A DNA stretch of 64,000 bases, taken from NCBI RefSeq assembly GCF_050589605.1, contig NZ_JBNGOO010000004.1; one strand, given 5' to 3'. The stretch is from Granulosicoccus sp947495035 (GTDB taxonomy: Bacteria > Pseudomonadota > Gammaproteobacteria > Granulosicoccales > Granulosicoccaceae). The notes under the pieces are model-generated. The model was not told where the DNA came from and did no database searches. It was given only the letters and a program-made list of their open reading frames with translations. The position numbers and the translations under genes were made by a program. Shown piece after piece: positions 28,259 through 36,591 of this stretch (the first letter of the stretch is position 1; every line of letters starts with the position of its first letter).

Positions 28259-29734
28259 TCACAGTGTTTTCAGGTATGCCAATAGCGCTTCCTTCTGCAC
28301 TTCATCGAGATCAGTACCCCAGACGTGACCCGTATTGGCATTGCCGATGACGGTCGTGTCGACGCGTATGGTGTAGCGATAGGGGTCAGCTCCCTCTGCG
28401 CTGACAAAGCCGCCGTTCTCGGCATCGACCAGATCGGAACCGCGCCAGAACGTGGTGGGCCGCTCCGCTGGCCTGGTCAGCAGGTGACGAAGGTTCGGTA
28501 CAGATCCGTTATGCAAGTAGGGTCCGCGCAACCAGAGTCCCTTCAGATCAACAGCCAGATAGCCGTCGGTTTTCTGAAAATACTGTAGTCCCCAGTCATG
28601 GTCATCTTCGTAATCGGAGTAGCGTTCCTTCGCCTCTCTGGTCCACATGTCCAGTCGGTGACGATCGGTTCCGAGTTCGGCGATCGGAATCGGCATCCGG
28701 TATCGCTCGCCCTTGACGTCATGGCAGCTGGCACAGTCCTGTTCGTATATCCGCGCACCTTGCGCCACAGCCTCGGCATCCACGTAGAACTTGCTGGACG
28801 GATCCAGACGTGAGGAAAACGGTGAGTCAGGCGGCTGCACCAGATTCACGAAATCTTCGATGGCCGCCAGATTCCTCGCTACCACGGGATAGGATCGGTA
28901 CGTCAAGCCATCGCCGATGGCACCGGACATCACGGTCTCGTGAACATCCGTTGAAAGCCCATCCCAGTGCACGGCAAAGCGTCGCTGCTCGGTGGCCGCA
29001 GCCGATTGCAGGTCCCACAGCGGCATGATGTCGGAATTGCCGATGGTTCCATCATCCGACATTTTCAGGTTGGCGAATTTGACCGGATTGAACGGATCGA
29101 TTCGACCGGGTCCCCAATCAGGGCGGTTGTCAGTCCATTTGAACTGCGCGGCCTGCTTCTTCAAGGCGGCGCGGGTGCCCGGTATCAACACGAAACGATA
29201 GAGCAGCCGTTCCCACAGCGGCATGTCATAGCGTGCCTTTATCGCCTCCATGATCAGTGAGGACTTGAATCGCTCATCCTGACCCGCTGCCACGAGAAAA
29301 CGCAAGAAGCCCTGTACATTGACTCTTGTACCGGGACCCGCATTGACGATGGTTTCCGGATCCTCCAGGTCGAGACGATAGGTTCCCTGATGACAGAAAG
29401 CACAATTGGGGGCAACGCGCGGAATCACACCCACTGTGCGTTGAGAAAATCCGACGGGTAGCTGGGCACCGGGCTCCCAGGCGACACCAATGGCAGAAAA
29501 GCCCCGCTGATTTCCGGGAAGAAGATCTGGAACGACTGCAGGGAGCACTCGCCAGATCCAGTACGGCAATCCCTGTGCAGCCTCATTCCCGATGGAGCCA
29601 TGATTGAAGGTCCAGGCCGGGTCATTGGACCGTTCCTGCGGCACATCTCGCAGCAGAACAAGCCAGGCACCAAGCAGCAGAACGATGGCCGAAATGAAGA
29701 CGATCAGAAAGATGCGTGCCTTGCGTGCGCTCAT
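28259..29734 (-). CDS. Membrane-anchored diheme c-type cytochrome (paralogue 2)
   Basis: About 491 residues. ATG 29734 overlaps the stop of the upstream gene (ATGA), which fixes the start; the 63 codons further upstream are only open frame. Anchor helix ~8-28, then periplasmic. Haem sites CAFCH (C111-H115) and CASCH (C334-H338). The C-terminal loop GPYLHNGSVPNLRHLL is typical of diheme cytochrome c peroxidase-like proteins. It matches the 507-residue cytochrome upstream in order and motifs (GSIGNEAAQGLP, VGFSQR, GPGRIDPFNPVK), so the two are duplicates. Periplasmic redox enzyme or carrier in the same operon as the OYE and GMC flavoproteins. Confidence 0.82.
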   Translation of the reverse strand: MSARKARIFLIVFISAIVLLLGAWLVLLRDVPQERSNDPAWTFNHGSIGNEAAQGLPYWIWRVLPAVVPDLLPGNQRGFSAIGVAWEPGAQLPVGFSQRTVGVIPRVAPNCAFCHQGTYRLDLEDPETIVNAGPGTRVNVQGFLRFLVAAGQDERFKSSLIMEAIKARYDMPLWERLLYRFVLIPGTRAALKKQAAQFKWTDNRPDWGPGRIDPFNPVKFANLKMSDDGTIGNSDIMPLWDLQSAAATEQRRFAVHWDGLSTDVHETVMSGAIGDGLTYRSYPVVARNLAAIEDFVNLVQPPDSPFSSRLDPSSKFYVDAEAVAQGARIYEQDCASCHDVKGERYRMPIPIAELGTDRHRLDMWTREAKERYSDYEDDHDWGLQYFQKTDGYLAVDLKGLWLRGPYLHNGSVPNLRHLLTRPAERPTTFWRGSDLVDAENGGFVSAEGADPYRYTIRVDTTVIGNANTGHVWGTDLDEVQKEALLAYLKTL

Positions 29735-30165
29735 GAGTCTGCCTGCCCGTTCATGATCTTCTGCTCCAGCGATGCGATCCTGATCAGGCAGAGCAACGCC
29801 AGTATGGCGATCGTGCCATCGATCAGGGTTGCAACCAGAAAGCCGGCGGGAGCCCCCTTTATCACCACCGCTCCCAGAAAGAAGAACGTACCGAAAGTGC
29901 GAGATGGAATGATCTGAAACCACGCCAATATGCGATAGCGATCGATGTCATAGACCATCGGGGTATAGAAAACAGACAGAATGATCAGCAATCCACCGGC
30001 AAACCGCGTCATGACGAGAGAGTCGGTCGGTGGAATATGAAGCACCGCCAACACGAAGTCTGGCCATATCAGCAGAGGAAGAGCAACGCTGACATTCAGA
30101 ATGATGCCGATAATGGTGACCAGAGAATGATTGGCCTTCCACCGGCTCAGGTGAGTTGAGTGCAT
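29731..30165 (-). CDS. Small four-helix membrane protein in cytochrome operon
   Basis: 144 residues with about four membrane helices (~17-37, 50-68, 80-98, 105-125). Its start ATG 30165 shares one base with the stop of the upstream cytochrome (TGATG) and its stop overlaps the start of the next cytochrome (ATGA). It is therefore translationally locked between two paralogous diheme proteins. I recognise no family. Position suggests an integral partner for the cytochromes, such as a quinone-side subunit or assembly factor; no haem-ligand pattern is obvious. Confidence 0.75.
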   Translation of the reverse strand: MHSTHLSRWKANHSLVTIIGIILNVSVALPLLIWPDFVLAVLHIPPTDSLVMTRFAGGLLIILSVFYTPMVYDIDRYRILAWFQIIPSRTFGTFFFLGAVVIKGAPAGFLVATLIDGTIAILALLCLIRIASLEQKIMNGQADS

Positions 30166-31688
30166 CACAAGGTTTTCATGTACTCCACGATGGCGTCCTT
30201 GTCAGGACCGGACAGCTCTGTGCCGTACTTCGCACCTTCGTGACCCGAGTTGCCGTTGCCCGGCACGGCGGTGTTGTAGGCAAACGTGCCGCCCGCGCCG
30301 GCATCACTGCGGTAGCCGACCTTCTTCAGATCCAGAATACGGCTACCCCGATACCATTCAGTCGGCCGCTCTGCAGAGGCATTCAACAGATCACGCAATG
30401 TCGGTACCGAACCGTTGTGCAGATAGGGCGATCGCGCCCAGATACCATCCAGTGGATGATTGGCATAGCCCGAGGTTTTCCTGAAATGGCTGAACTGCCA
30501 GGGATAGCCCGCATACAAGGTATTCTGCGCAGCGGCGAAGTCCTGGTCGTAGCTCTCCCAGCGACCACGATCTGTACCGATATCGGCCAGGTCGACGACC
30601 TGCCCAAGCTCGGGGTAAGCGGCTTGAGAGTATTCATAGCTCGACCCTTCGTCCAGGGACTTGTAGCCGTGACACGAAGAGCAATATTGCTTGTAGAGAG
30701 GCGCACCACGGGCGGCGATCTCCAGATCCACTTCACCCGGAAATACCGGTGCCTGCAACGTGTCAACCCAGGCACGCACCCGTGCCAGTGACTCCAGGTC
30801 CACTGACACGGGAGATACGCCAGCGCCGAGGGCGGCGCTCAGATTGCGTTCCGATACGGATTGGTTGTTGCCATCCCAGTGCAGATTCATCCCGCTGCGA
30901 GGCCTTTGCATCCAGATGGACGGGTAGTCCGAGGAACCGTTGAGCGCAACATCCGGGATGGCGTGGGGCCCCATGTCGAAATTGAACTGCAATACCTTGT
31001 AGGTATTGAACGTATCGACGCGTCCCGGACCATAGGGTTCCTGCCGTCGGACGAACTGCAGTTCATCCGACAATGCCATCAAACCCGCCTTGACTCGGGG
31101 GTGAACCACGTGACGGTAGAACGGTCGTTCAATGAAATTCAGGTGACCGGGCACTTCATCTGTATTGACAGCTGCAATGACCGCATCGGCGGTGAATCCG
31201 GGGTCCGTGCCGACATCGGCGAAGAAGATGATGAGGTCGTGGAGTTTCAGATCGTTGGATGCGCCACCCGGAACGAAGTGCACCTGGTCTGATTCGGGCA
31301 AGCGGTAGGTGCCGACATGACACACAGCGCAGTTGAACCAGGCCCGTTCGACACCGGTCACCACTCGACGAGAGAAGCCGATCGGCAACGACTGTCCGGC
31401 TTCGGTGTTCATCCCGAACGCGGCATACCCTGCATTACCGAGGCGATCCCGGTAGATATGGGGAATTGCATTCAGGACTACTACAGGCAAACCCGTTGCG
31501 GGCTCTGAACCGATGGAGCCGTATTTGAAATGTTCTACCGGATCGTCATAGGCGATGACGTAGGTCGACTTGAAGATGAAATAATAGACAAGCACGGCCA
31601 CGATCAGCAACTTGACGACAAGCCACCAGAAACGTCGTCGCCGTATATAGGCCTCTATTGGCGTGAGTTTGTTGTAGTCGACTGACAT
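30165..31688 (-). CDS. Membrane-anchored diheme c-type cytochrome (paralogue 1)
   Basis: 507 residues; anchor helix ~20-40, periplasmic domain after it. Haem sites CAVCH (C120-H124) and CSSCH (C336-H340). Shared with the paralogue downstream: FKYGSIGSEPATGLP, IGFSRR, GPGRVDTFNTYK and SPYLHNGSVPTLRDLL. Family context as for the other cytochromes here: diheme cytochrome-c-peroxidase-like rather than a simple carrier. It lies 47 bases downstream of the OYE gene and is coupled to the small membrane protein that follows. Confidence 0.82.
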   Translation of the reverse strand: MSVDYNKLTPIEAYIRRRRFWWLVVKLLIVAVLVYYFIFKSTYVIAYDDPVEHFKYGSIGSEPATGLPVVVLNAIPHIYRDRLGNAGYAAFGMNTEAGQSLPIGFSRRVVTGVERAWFNCAVCHVGTYRLPESDQVHFVPGGASNDLKLHDLIIFFADVGTDPGFTADAVIAAVNTDEVPGHLNFIERPFYRHVVHPRVKAGLMALSDELQFVRRQEPYGPGRVDTFNTYKVLQFNFDMGPHAIPDVALNGSSDYPSIWMQRPRSGMNLHWDGNNQSVSERNLSAALGAGVSPVSVDLESLARVRAWVDTLQAPVFPGEVDLEIAARGAPLYKQYCSSCHGYKSLDEGSSYEYSQAAYPELGQVVDLADIGTDRGRWESYDQDFAAAQNTLYAGYPWQFSHFRKTSGYANHPLDGIWARSPYLHNGSVPTLRDLLNASAERPTEWYRGSRILDLKKVGYRSDAGAGGTFAYNTAVPGNGNSGHEGAKYGTELSGPDKDAIVEYMKTL

Positions 31689-31735
31689 TCAAGCTCTCCG
31701 AAGATCCCTGTGCTGAGTCCGAGATCCGTTGGTTG

Positions 31736-33145
31736 TCAAACGAACGTTGGTGGCGTATAGACAGACATCACTTCCTTGATCATCTCGTCGTATTTCTCCT
31801 CGAAGGTATCGCCGTCGTAGCGACTCAGCTCATAGCACCCCAGGGGGTTCTCCAGATCGTTGACCAGGCACTTGTTGCAGTAGGTGCACTCCTTGCGTCT
31901 GGCAGGACCATTCGATTTCTTCAGGATTTCCGGCAGATTGTTGTTGGCAATCAGTGGTCTTCCTATCGACACCGCATCGGCCCGCCCCTCTCGAATGGCG
32001 CTGGCGATACGGTCGCCGTGCTGCCAGCCACCGGTCACCATGACCTTGACCGTCGGGTCGATGGTTTGAACGAACTTGCGAATGGCGGCGGAGTAATCTT
32101 CATTGATTCCCTCGATCTTTCTGCCACGACGCCATATCCAGTAACGACGAAACAGGAACGCGCCGATTCGGTTGGAAAATATCCGGTAGTTCATCCCCGC
32201 TCGCACACCCTGGCTGATCATCCCGTCATACCAGCGTGTCAGTTCACGCATCGGCAGATCCCCCGGTGGATTCATGGGATGCGGGAATGTCGAGCCCGCC
32301 GAGATGTGAAAGGCATCGACGCCCTTGCCATCGTCCATCAACAGGCCCACGATCTTCAGCGTCTCATCGAGGGTGTTGCCGGGCTTCTGCCAGGGGTATA
32401 GCCAGCTATTGTGATCTTCGGCATTGATCTTCATCTGCAGGTGAAAATCCGTGCCGACCTGCCGGCGTATCTCTCTGATGATTTCCAGAACGAACCTGCT
32501 GCGGTTCTCCCAGTTGCCACCGTACTCGTCCTCGCGGTCATTGATGCCGGAGCTCAGAAACTGCGTGATCAGATATCCGTTCGCACCGTGCAATTCAACG
32601 CCGTCGAGTCCGGCTTCACGAGCCCGTCTTGCTCCCTGACCAAAGGCTTCGACAATTTCCCTGATCTCGGACTTGTCAGCCGCGTGGCAGAGAATGCCGT
32701 GAAAGTAGTCCTTCTTGTCCGTCGAGCTTGCCACGGTACGGTAAACGTTTTCCACCCCGCCCAGATCCTGTTGACGGCCCGAATGACTCAACTGCATGAA
32801 AAACCGACAATCATGCTCATGAACATTCCTGCCGACATGTCGCCAGAAGGGAATCTTGTCATCATCATCGATCATCGCGTAGCGAGTGAGAATACGACCT
32901 GAATTCATCACCGGCGTATAGGACGATATGATGCCTCCAGCGCCCCCCTTTGCAAACTTGTTCTCCCAGTTCACCCGGGCGTTTCCACCCTGACCGTTGT
33001 AGTCATCGAACATGCCGGAAAGGTTGGATCGGAATATTCTGTTCTTGGCCTCGACGTGACGAAACCGAATGGGATCATGGATGATCGCAGCGTTATCCTC
33101 TACGGAATAACTCTGATCGGGCGACAAGGTTGCGACTGTTTCCAT
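31736..33145 (-). CDS. OYE-family NADH:flavin oxidoreductase with C-terminal Cys cluster
   Basis: 469 residues, FMN-dependent ene-reductase fold. ELHGANGYLITQF carries H186, N189 and Y191 at exactly the spacing of the Old Yellow Enzyme active set (H191, N194, Y196). The barrel end has VMVTGGW and VSIGRPLIANN. Near residue 430 a CTYCNKC motif followed by a further Cys 11 residues on resembles the iron-sulphur ligand set of 2,4-dienoyl-CoA-reductase-type members. AGGAG eight bases before ATG 33145 supports the start. First gene of the operon. Family members reduce alpha,beta-unsaturated carbonyls; 12-oxophytodienoate reductase of oxylipin pathways belongs here. The substrate is not shown by sequence. 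Confidence 0.87.
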   Translation of the reverse strand: METVATLSPDQSYSVEDNAAIIHDPIRFRHVEAKNRIFRSNLSGMFDDYNGQGGNARVNWENKFAKGGAGGIISSYTPVMNSGRILTRYAMIDDDDKIPFWRHVGRNVHEHDCRFFMQLSHSGRQQDLGGVENVYRTVASSTDKKDYFHGILCHAADKSEIREIVEAFGQGARRAREAGLDGVELHGANGYLITQFLSSGINDREDEYGGNWENRSRFVLEIIREIRRQVGTDFHLQMKINAEDHNSWLYPWQKPGNTLDETLKIVGLLMDDGKGVDAFHISAGSTFPHPMNPPGDLPMRELTRWYDGMISQGVRAGMNYRIFSNRIGAFLFRRYWIWRRGRKIEGINEDYSAAIRKFVQTIDPTVKVMVTGGWQHGDRIASAIREGRADAVSIGRPLIANNNLPEILKKSNGPARRKECTYCNKCLVNDLENPLGCYELSRYDGDTFEEKYDEMIKEVMSVYTPPTFV

Positions 33146-33189
33146 GAGAAAAACTCTCCTATCGACAATCCATCAACGTGATCAACGGC

Positions 33190-33205
33190 CCTGAGCGGTC
33201 TCAGG
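33190..33205. promoter_or_regulatory. Dyad CCTGAG-CGGT-CTCAGG in OYE leader
   Basis: Perfect 6-bp arms with a 4-base loop, 45 bases upstream of the OYE start. In RNA it would be a tight hairpin in the leader; in DNA a possible operator. No T-run on either side, so a terminator is less likely. Confidence 0.35.
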
Positions 33206-33208
33206 TGA

Positions 33209-33233
33209 ATCGGGATATCGATGACATCCCGAT
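33209..33233. promoter_or_regulatory. Dyad ATCGGGAT-N9-ATCCCGAT in OYE leader
   Basis: Perfect 8-bp arms around a 9-base spacer, directly next to the preceding dyad. Size and symmetry fit a regulator operator or the second stem of a structured leader for the OYE-cytochrome-GMC operon. Confidence 0.4.
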
Positions 33234-33579
33234 ACCCATTGCGGGGCAGGAACAAGTACAGGACCAGATTACAACGACTTTCAGTAATTGACGACAAGAC
33301 ATAAGTCGTGTTCTTATTTTGACGCTCTTTCCACAGGCCCGACCATTGGTTCAACCTGAATGGAAAACCGATAATACAACTCGCAATAATTCCGCATTGC
33401 AATATTCATCTGTCGAAAACAGCATTGGCAACGGCGGCTGAATCATGAGGACAGGATTCGAACGAGACAAGACTTAAGCACAGGCATTCCCCCGTTGAGC
33501 TTTCATCGACGATACGTCAACCTGAACGCCGTGAACGTCATCGTGCAGATGAAAACCCGACATCAGAGGGATACGCATC

Positions 33580-36500
33580 ATGCCCAGTCAATCTTCATTG
33601 ACCCGCGCAGCAAACCCGTCACCTTCAGCAGCTAGCGTCATCACACGCTGTATCAGTCGTGCTGCCTGCGGCAGGTTGAGCATTTTCACTCTGCTTGGCT
33701 TGCTGAGCTGCACAACGCTGTATACCCCGGAGACCTCGGCACAGAGCCTGGTGAAAGCCTGCGCGTCCAGTGCCAAACGAGGCATCCTGAAGGTACCGGA
33801 TGATCGTTCCGAACGATTTCTGGGAAAGGTACAGACCGACACGGCTCTGTGTCGCGGCGGTGAAAACGCCACCCGATGGCAAGATACGCCCTGGGTGGAT
33901 TGGCCGAACTATTTCGCTGCCGGTGACAGTCGTTCACTGTCCGACAGTGACAAGAAGGCCAGAACCCGAATCGGAGAGCACCTCTATCCCAATGGTCGCG
34001 GTGTGGATGGTGCCCTGATCGATCTGGAGTACCAGCGCATCGAACTGATCAAGTTCAATCTTTTCGACCAGACGACCTATCAGGAATACATCACCGGGCG
34101 CGACGGGACCGATGGCCGGGTGCTCAAGCAGTGGGACGCCATGCGATTACCCCCCACCCACGAGCATTTCAGCGACGTCGGTGGCGAGTCGAAGCAACTT
34201 TGTCAGGGAAAACTGCTGCAATACCGAACATTGAGCGGTATCTGCAATGACGCTATCAACCCATTGATGGGCTCTGCCGGCACCCCGTTTGCTCGCAATG
34301 CCCAGTTCGAGGCAACCTTCCCGGACTTGCAGTTGAATGAACTCAACCGTAACCGACATGCCGGCCGTATCGATCTGCTGACCCCGGACCCACAATTGAT
34401 CAGTCGACAACTCTTCACCCGTGAGCAGCGTGCGGACAATGGCTGCAACTCGGGTATGGGCTCCGGCGATCCAGCCGATCTGTCGGTTGACTGCGATTAC
34501 CTGAAAGCGCCGTTCTTCAATGTGCTGGCAGCCTTCTGGATCCAGTTCATGACGCACGACTGGTTCTCGCATACCGTCGAGGGTCACAATGAAAGGGCTC
34601 TGGAACCGGTGGGTTGCAAGACGCCGGAGGCAGAAGCACTCGGGTGTCGACCCGGTGATCGCAGAGAGCCGTCCCTGTACGCCGAAACCGAACCTGCACC
34701 GGAATTCGAACACGCAGGCAAGGTCTGGCAAAGCCGCGCACCACGCACCACCCTGAATCAGGTGACCGCCTGGTGGGATGCCTCTCAGCTCTATGGACAC
34801 GATGCACTATCCGCCTCGCGGGTCCTTCGCGACCCACAAGACCCTGCACGCTTGCAACTGATCGATGACTATCTGCCATTGCTACGCGAATGCCCGCCCG
34901 ACGATCTCGATTGCGGTACCCGGCCTCATTGGCGCGGTCAGGAATCCACCGGGTTTCCCGACAACTGGAACATCGGCCTCAGCTTCTATCACAATGTGTT
35001 TGCGCGCGAACACAATGCATTCGTCGATCATGTGCGTCAGTTGCAGCAATCAGTTCCCGAGGCCGACTCCGGGTTGCGTCACCCTGATCAGCCCGATGCA
35101 CGTATCTCCTGGCAACAAGTGGATGATGAGCGGCTCTTCCAACTGGCAAGGCTGGTTGTCTCGGCCGGTATTGCCAAGATTCACACGATAGAGTGGACCA
35201 CACAGCTGCTCTACGATGAACCATTGCATGCCGCCATGAACTCCAACTGGTTCGGCCTGTTCAATCAGAACGAGGACCGCGTTTCCAAGACGCTGCGGCG
35301 AATCGTCAATCGAGACGAGAATTTCCTCAGTCGCTCGGCTGGTAACCTTTCCAGGACCTTGGGTCAATCCGGCAAGGCCGCGGCCAGCAACTCACTCTAC
35401 TCTGTGTTCGCCTCGGGTGCCGGCATCTTCGGTCTCGGCAACAGCCGTCCGGATGGCATGCTGTGGTGGAAGCATGATGACTGGGATATCAGCCGAATCG
35501 AGGATGTCAACGGAGGTATCAATCACTTCGGATCCCCGTTCAATTTTCCCGAGGAATTCACCTCGGTCTATCGTCTTCACGCTCTGGTACCGGATCTCAT
35601 CGAGCTGCGCTCACCGGAAGAACCCGATGTCATCACGCAGCGCTTCCCCATTCTGAATACGGTGCGCGCCGGTGCCACCGAGCACATGCATGATCAGGGC
35701 ATCGACAGCTGGGCATTGAGTATGGGGCGACAGCGACTGGGGCTGTTGCACCTGCGCAACCTGCCGCAGTTCCTGCAGAATCTGCCAATGCCGCATGTCG
35801 GCTCGACAACCGGCAAGCTGGATATCCCGGCGCTGGACATCATTCGTGATCGGGAGCGCGGAATACCACGATTCAACGAATTCCGCCGACAGATCGGTCT
35901 GAAGACGCTGACCGGTTTCGACGATTTCGTCGATCAACGCCTGCCTGCAGACAGTCCCTGGCGTGCTCATCAGGAAGAGACTGTCAGACGTTTGCGTGAG
36001 ATCTACGGAACCCATGTCTGCGATGCCGCAAAGACCATCTCGGTGGTGCAACGCAACGCACAGGGCGAGTTCATCAATGACTGCCTTGGTCATCCCGATG
36101 GCAGCGTCGTGGACAATATCGAGGACGTCGACAATATCGTCGGCTGGCTGGCCGAATACACGCGACCACATGGCTTTGCCATCTCCGAGACACAATTTCA
36201 CGTCTTCATCATCAACGCGTCACGCCGACTGTTCAGTGATCGTTTCTTTACCTCCAGCTTCCGACCGGAGTTCTACAGCCATGCCGGCTACGACTGGGTG
36301 CAGAACAACGGCCCACTGCAAGGATGCCCTTTTCCGCTGACACGCGACAGCGATGGACGTCAGCGTTGCCTGGAACCGGTCAAGGTCAATGGGCATGTGC
36401 AAGAGGTCTCCCCCATGAAACGCGTCCTGCTGCGTACCGTACCGCAGTTGCGCGAGGAGCTGCTGCCGGTACGCAATGTCTTCGACCCCTGGGCTCGGGA

Positions 36501-36591
36501 TCGCGGCGACTATTACTCACTGGCCTGGAAACCTCGCCTGGGTGCCGAAGCGGATCCTGCCTTTCACACCAGCGAAGGAGAGCTGCCATGA
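33580..36591 (+). CDS. Animal-haem-peroxidase family dioxygenase (alpha-dioxygenase-like), exported
   Basis: 1003 residues. An N-terminal hydrophobic stretch (~33-44) ends in LLSC, a possible lipobox; cleavage near SAQ (~55) is the alternative. The cyclooxygenase/peroxidase superfamily is shown by distal His in QFMTHDW (H326), FAREHNAF (~475-482), and the proximal region SVYRLH with the catalytic Tyr (Y664) and haem-ligand His (H667). SAGIAKIHTIEWT (~528-540) closely resembles the plant alpha-dioxygenase motif IAKIHTIDW, pointing to fatty acid oxygenation rather than halide oxidation. About 1000 residues is longer than plant enzymes (~640), with Cys-rich inserts suited to the periplasm. It overlaps the next gene by ATGA. 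Confidence 0.85.
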   Translation: MPSQSSLTRAANPSPSAASVITRCISRAACGRLSIFTLLGLLSCTTLYTPETSAQSLVKACASSAKRGILKVPDDRSERFLGKVQTDTALCRGGENATRWQDTPWVDWPNYFAAGDSRSLSDSDKKARTRIGEHLYPNGRGVDGALIDLEYQRIELIKFNLFDQTTYQEYITGRDGTDGRVLKQWDAMRLPPTHEHFSDVGGESKQLCQGKLLQYRTLSGICNDAINPLMGSAGTPFARNAQFEATFPDLQLNELNRNRHAGRIDLLTPDPQLISRQLFTREQRADNGCNSGMGSGDPADLSVDCDYLKAPFFNVLAAFWIQFMTHDWFSHTVEGHNERALEPVGCKTPEAEALGCRPGDRREPSLYAETEPAPEFEHAGKVWQSRAPRTTLNQVTAWWDASQLYGHDALSASRVLRDPQDPARLQLIDDYLPLLRECPPDDLDCGTRPHWRGQESTGFPDNWNIGLSFYHNVFAREHNAFVDHVRQLQQSVPEADSGLRHPDQPDARISWQQVDDERLFQLARLVVSAGIAKIHTIEWTTQLLYDEPLHAAMNSNWFGLFNQNEDRVSKTLRRIVNRDENFLSRSAGNLSRTLGQSGKAAASNSLYSVFASGAGIFGLGNSRPDGMLWWKHDDWDISRIEDVNGGINHFGSPFNFPEEFTSVYRLHALVPDLIELRSPEEPDVITQRFPILNTVRAGATEHMHDQGIDSWALSMGRQRLGLLHLRNLPQFLQNLPMPHVGSTTGKLDIPALDIIRDRERGIPRFNEFRRQIGLKTLTGFDDFVDQRLPADSPWRAHQEETVRRLREIYGTHVCDAAKTISVVQRNAQGEFINDCLGHPDGSVVDNIEDVDNIVGWLAEYTRPHGFAISETQFHVFIINASRRLFSDRFFTSSFRPEFYSHAGYDWVQNNGPLQGCPFPLTRDSDGRQRCLEPVKVNGHVQEVSPMKRVLLRTVPQLREELLPVRNVFDPWARDRGDYYSLAWKPRLGAEADPAFHTSEGELP

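Larger units (their letters stand above)
33146..33579. other. Divergent control region of the oxidoreductase island
   Basis: 434 bases between the OYE operon (minus) and the dioxygenase gene (plus), with no gene seen. AT-richer than the surroundings around 33260-33420, as expected for promoters. Two consecutive dyads lie near the OYE side (listed separately). Confidence 0.5.

Noticed and set aside
36324..36587. Longer N terminus for the catalase-fold protein
   Set aside because: The extension overlaps the dioxygenase coding end. ATG 36588 has a good ribosome site and puts a perfect lipoprotein signal at the N terminus.
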